DNA of 8,699 bases, from NCBI GenBank assembly GCA_902783905.1, contig CACZSP010000269.1, positions 1-8,699 of the forward strand, given 5' to 3'. The position numbers and the translations under genes were made by a program. Under the pieces are notes generated by a model, which ran no database searches, had not been told where the DNA came from, and saw only the letters and a program-made list of their open reading frames with translations. Shown here in pieces: positions 6,711-8,699 of the stretch. The DNA is from an uncultured Ruminococcus sp. (GTDB taxonomy: Bacteria; Bacillota; Clostridia; Oscillospirales; CAG-272). How positions within the stretch are numbered: position 1 is the stretch's first letter; the number at the start of each line of letters is the position of its first letter.

Positions 6711-6713
6711 AAG

Positions 6714-8201
6714 ATGGATTGTAAAACTTCAATGGAACGCCTGAAGGCGCTCGCTTCGTCAAAGGTGTATATAGCGGTCCTCGAGCGTTTCCCGGGCGGA
6801 ACCTTTACCGCTCCGTCAAACAAGGTGCTCGAGAATATGCCGCCGTTCTGCCGGTTGCGTCTCATTCAGCGTCCGGCTTCGCGTTCGTATATCGTCACCG
6901 AATTCTGGCTTCCCGACGAAGAAAACTGGAACGGAAGATTCCTGGGAACAGGGACCGGAGGACTTGCGGGACTTATCAACTTCGGCCGTCTCGGTCAGTA
7001 TCTGCGCGTAGGGTACGCCGTCGCAAATTCCGACCTCGGCACCTCTCGCGGAGAGATAAGCGGCATCGGCAATCCCGAGGTATGGGCCGATTTCGGATGG
7101 CGTGCGACGCATCTGATGGCGGTTTACGGCAAGCGTGCGGTAAAACTGTACTACGGACGTCCCGCCGTTAAAAACTATTTTGCCGGGAATTCTACGGGCG
7201 GACAGCAGGCGCTGTCCGAGGCGCAGCGCTTTCCTCGCGATTTCGACGGAATCCTCGCAGGAGTGCCGGCGTTAAACAGGATCGCGCTTCACACCTATTT
7301 CCTCTGGAACTGGCTTTCGTTCAGAAGTTCGACGGACGGGCCGATGTTCTCGGAAGACGAGGCAAAAAGGATAAACGAATGCGCCGTTTCGTTTTTCAGG
7401 GAAAACGGCGGAGCCGAACCTGACGACTGCTTCGTCAGTCTGCCGTGGATCGGTGACGGCACTCCGCAAAAATTCGTCGCTTATCTGAAAAAGAAAATGC
7501 CTTCTCTGACGGAAGAGCAGGCGGCGGGACTTGAAAAATACTATTCGGGTCCGCTTGATTCGCGAACCGGAAAAAGAATATATTGCGGAGTGCCGATTGG
7601 ATCCGAGATCAATCCCGGCGGTATCGCGCGCTCGTGCAATGACAAATGCCAGTATTTCTTCCCGTTTATCTGGACCTTCGGCGCCGGTTTCCGGGCCCGG
7701 GATTTTGATTTCGGAAAGGATTACGGGAAAATGAAAGACCTCCTCGGCCCTTATCTCAACGCGAATTCCGCCGATCTCTCGGAATTTGCCGCGAGGGGAG
7801 GGAAGATGATCGGTTTTTCGGGAAGCGCCGATCCGACGGTCCCATATCCCGAGTCGCTTGAATACTACGACCGGGTGGCCGAAAAGTGCGGCGGATACGA
7901 TAAAGCAGGAGAATTCTTCCGCTATTACGTCATTCCCGGACGCGCTCACAACGGCGGTATGGGCGCCGAGGAGATGTACGACCCCGACGACACGATTCGC
8001 GCCGTCAACGCCCTCCGGGCGCTCGAGCGCTGGGTCGAAGAAGGTCACGTCCCCTGCGGACTGACGGCCGTCGGCAGATCCGACCCCGAGATCCCCGAAA
8101 AAAAGGACTTCGAGCGTACGATCTATCCTTACGGAGTGTCGGATAAATCGCTCTTCACAAAGAAGAACCGTCCGTCGGGATGCGACGAAAGTCTCGTCTG
8201 A
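6714..8201 (+). CDS. Tannase/feruloyl esterase family alpha/beta hydrolase, intracellular form
   Basis: This 495-residue protein matches the tannase/feruloyl esterase family, serine hydrolases that cleave esters of gallic, ferulic or related aromatic acids. The nucleophile motif is GNSTGG (158-163, Ser160), followed by the family-typical 'RFPRDFDGILAGVPALN'. The acid is probably Asp373 in 'GSADPTVPYPESLEYYDRV', a usual family position, and the base His412 in 'VIPGRAHNGGMG'. A lid or cap region lies roughly at 200-330. There is no signal peptide. Canonical family members have Cys next to both Ser and His, joined by a disulfide; both are Asn here (N159, N413). Translation starts three bases after the phosphoesterase stop with a modest AAAGAG-type site, so coupling is likely; Met7 (ATG 6732) is an alternative start. 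A strong terminator follows. The exact ester substrate is unknown. Confidence 0.87.
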   Translation: MDCKTSMERLKALASSKVYIAVLERFPGGTFTAPSNKVLENMPPFCRLRLIQRPASRSYIVTEFWLPDEENWNGRFLGTGTGGLAGLINFGRLGQYLRVGYAVANSDLGTSRGEISGIGNPEVWADFGWRATHLMAVYGKRAVKLYYGRPAVKNYFAGNSTGGQQALSEAQRFPRDFDGILAGVPALNRIALHTYFLWNWLSFRSSTDGPMFSEDEAKRINECAVSFFRENGGAEPDDCFVSLPWIGDGTPQKFVAYLKKKMPSLTEEQAAGLEKYYSGPLDSRTGKRIYCGVPIGSEINPGGIARSCNDKCQYFFPFIWTFGAGFRARDFDFGKDYGKMKDLLGPYLNANSADLSEFAARGGKMIGFSGSADPTVPYPESLEYYDRVAEKCGGYDKAGEFFRYYVIPGRAHNGGMGAEEMYDPDDTIRAVNALRALERWVEEGHVPCGLTAVGRSDPEIPEKKDFERTIYPYGVSDKSLFTKKNRPSGCDESLV

Positions 8202-8217
8202 TTATGTGAAAAAGTGT

Positions 8218-8268
8218 GGCTGATTATTTACCTCGAAGAAAATCGAGGACATTAATCAGCCGCTTTTT
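8218..8268 (+). terminator. Rho-independent terminator of the phosphoesterase-esterase operon
   Basis: Positions 8218-8226 (ggctgatta) pair exactly with 8253-8261 (taatcagcc). An inner hairpin, cctcga 8231-8236 with tcgagg 8243-8248, lies within. A T5 run starts at 8264. The element begins 17 bases after the stop codon of the tannase-like gene. Confidence 0.93.
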
Positions 8269-8286
8269 AATTGCCTATGCAAGTTA

Positions 8287-8315
8287 TTAACCGGATGATA
8301 ACAGGTTTGGATAAT
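8287..8315 (+). promoter_or_regulatory. Possible sigma-A promoter to the right-hand intergenic region
   Basis: TTAACC (8287-8292) and GATAAT (8310-8315) are separated by 17 bp, matching consensus at four and five of six positions. It would start a transcript near 8322 that enters the stem-rich region and the possible gene at the right edge. Moderate match only. Confidence 0.35.
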
Positions 8316-8630
8316 ACCCGTCTCCGCAACACTCACCCGGGGGATGGCAAAATCGGTGCGTGTCGCTCCCTGTGGCTGTACGGACGGGTTAAGACTGAGT
8401 GATCGGTGACTTGCGCGTGCTCCTTCAGTCACGCGCGGGGCGCGTGACAGCTCACGCGCGGTGCGGAGCCAAAAGTGACAGTCACGAAACGCCCCATCCG
8501 TCGCCGTTCGGCGACACCTGTCTCGCTGCGGCAGGCTCAGCCGGAACGGCTGACCCGGTCACTGGCGCGGCTCTGACAGCCCCCCGTTGTGTCTTCACTA
8601 CCGCGCCGCCGCTTCGCTACCCCAAGGAGA
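8316..8630 (+). other. Stem-rich, gene-free region; possible structured leader or RNA plus palindromic repeats
   Basis: No convincing gene is seen. Several complementary segments occur. ACCCGTC (8316-8322) pairs with GACGGGT (8383-8389), enclosing acac-t-cacc/ggtg-c-gtgt (8329-8337 with 8355-8363). CTCCGCA (8322-8328) can instead pair with TGCGGAG (8462-8468). Perfect hairpins lie at 8428-8448 (9 bp, ggg loop), 8500-8515 (gtcgcc/ggcgac, gttc loop) and 8537-8553 (7 bp, gaa loop). The right half carries the 'catccg...cgacacct' signature of Clostridia intergenic repeats. I could not match the left half to a known riboswitch class. The open frame across 8399-8638 looks like a by-product of the repeats. 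Confidence 0.5.
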
Positions 8631-8699
8631 ATGCTTAGGACGCGACGATTCTGCAGGTGCCGATATCTATTCAAATATCTTATCGTTTCGGTAGCCCTC
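8631..8699 (+). CDS. Possible 5' end of a truncated gene (N-terminus only)
   Basis: An ATG at 8631 opens a frame with no stop for 23 codons to the window edge. The peptide has a strongly basic start (MLRTRRFCRCRY) followed by a hydrophobic run (YLIVSVAL), as in a signal peptide or first membrane segment. AAGGAG at 8624-8629 is only one base before the ATG, closer than normal, which weakens the call. A GTG at 8657 in another frame is also open to the edge. Function cannot be assigned. Confidence 0.2.
   Translation, partial: MLRTRRFCRCRYLFKYLIVSVAL

Noticed and set aside
7272..8048. Minus-strand open frame of 258 codons
   Set aside because: It is antisense to the tannase-like gene, whose catalytic motifs are intact. 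It is a shadow frame.
8300..8410. Resemblance to a cobalamin riboswitch (tcggtgcg..., ctgt...)
   Set aside because: The conserved AAGCCACTG-like and B12-box segments are not in the right order or quality, so I could not support a class assignment.
8399..8638. Plus-strand open frame of 79 codons in the right intergenic region
   Set aside because: It starts with GTG without a ribosome binding site and reads through stem-loop repeats. Such frames recur as artefacts of this repeat type.

Overview
This 8.7 kb window looks like chromosomal DNA of an uncultured anaerobic gut or rumen Clostridia-type Firmicute. That placement is an inference. It rests on a moderately high GC content, AGGAG-type ribosome binding sites, near-consensus sigma-A promoters (TTGACA-17-TATAAT class) and short GC-rich intergenic palindromes of the 'catccg - stem - ttcg - stem - acct' type that I recall from such genomes. 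The codon bias makes many long open frames appear on the opposite strand of real genes. I judge these to be shadows.

Layout. Positions 1-341 hold no gene: a near-perfect hairpin (14-67), a repeat-like GC-rich stretch, and the terminator of the leftmost gene. A single-gene minus-strand unit (342-2465) encodes a 707-residue protein with three parts: a cysteine-peptidase-like N-terminus, a glycoside-hydrolase-associated alpha/beta domain, and a C-terminal metallo-beta-lactamase hydrolase. A 153-bp divergent promoter region separates it from a plus-strand pair: a short-chain dehydrogenase (2625-3386) and a CASTOR/POLLUX-type ion channel with cytosolic RCK-like domains (3424-5268).

Positions 5269-5442 hold a two-copy 33-bp repeat with self-complementary sequence. 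A minus-strand tRNA-Gly(CCC) follows, with encoded CCA, a consensus promoter and a terminator whose stem reuses the tRNA 3' end. A second divergent promoter drives a plus-strand operon of a calcineurin-like metallophosphoesterase (5742-6710) and a tannase/feruloyl-esterase-family hydrolase (6714-8201), ending in a strong terminator. Positions 8269-8630 hold no convincing gene but have a weak promoter and many stems. A doubtful partial reading frame begins at 8631 and runs off the right end.

Functionally the genes look like metabolic and housekeeping accessory genes rather than one obvious system. The esterase/phosphoesterase pair has no export signals and probably acts on small intracellular plant- or carbohydrate-derived esters. 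The oxidoreductase and channel are co-transcribed without an evident biochemical link. The most unusual items are the three-domain metallo-beta-lactamase fusion and the tannase homologue that lacks both family cysteines next to its catalytic Ser and His.
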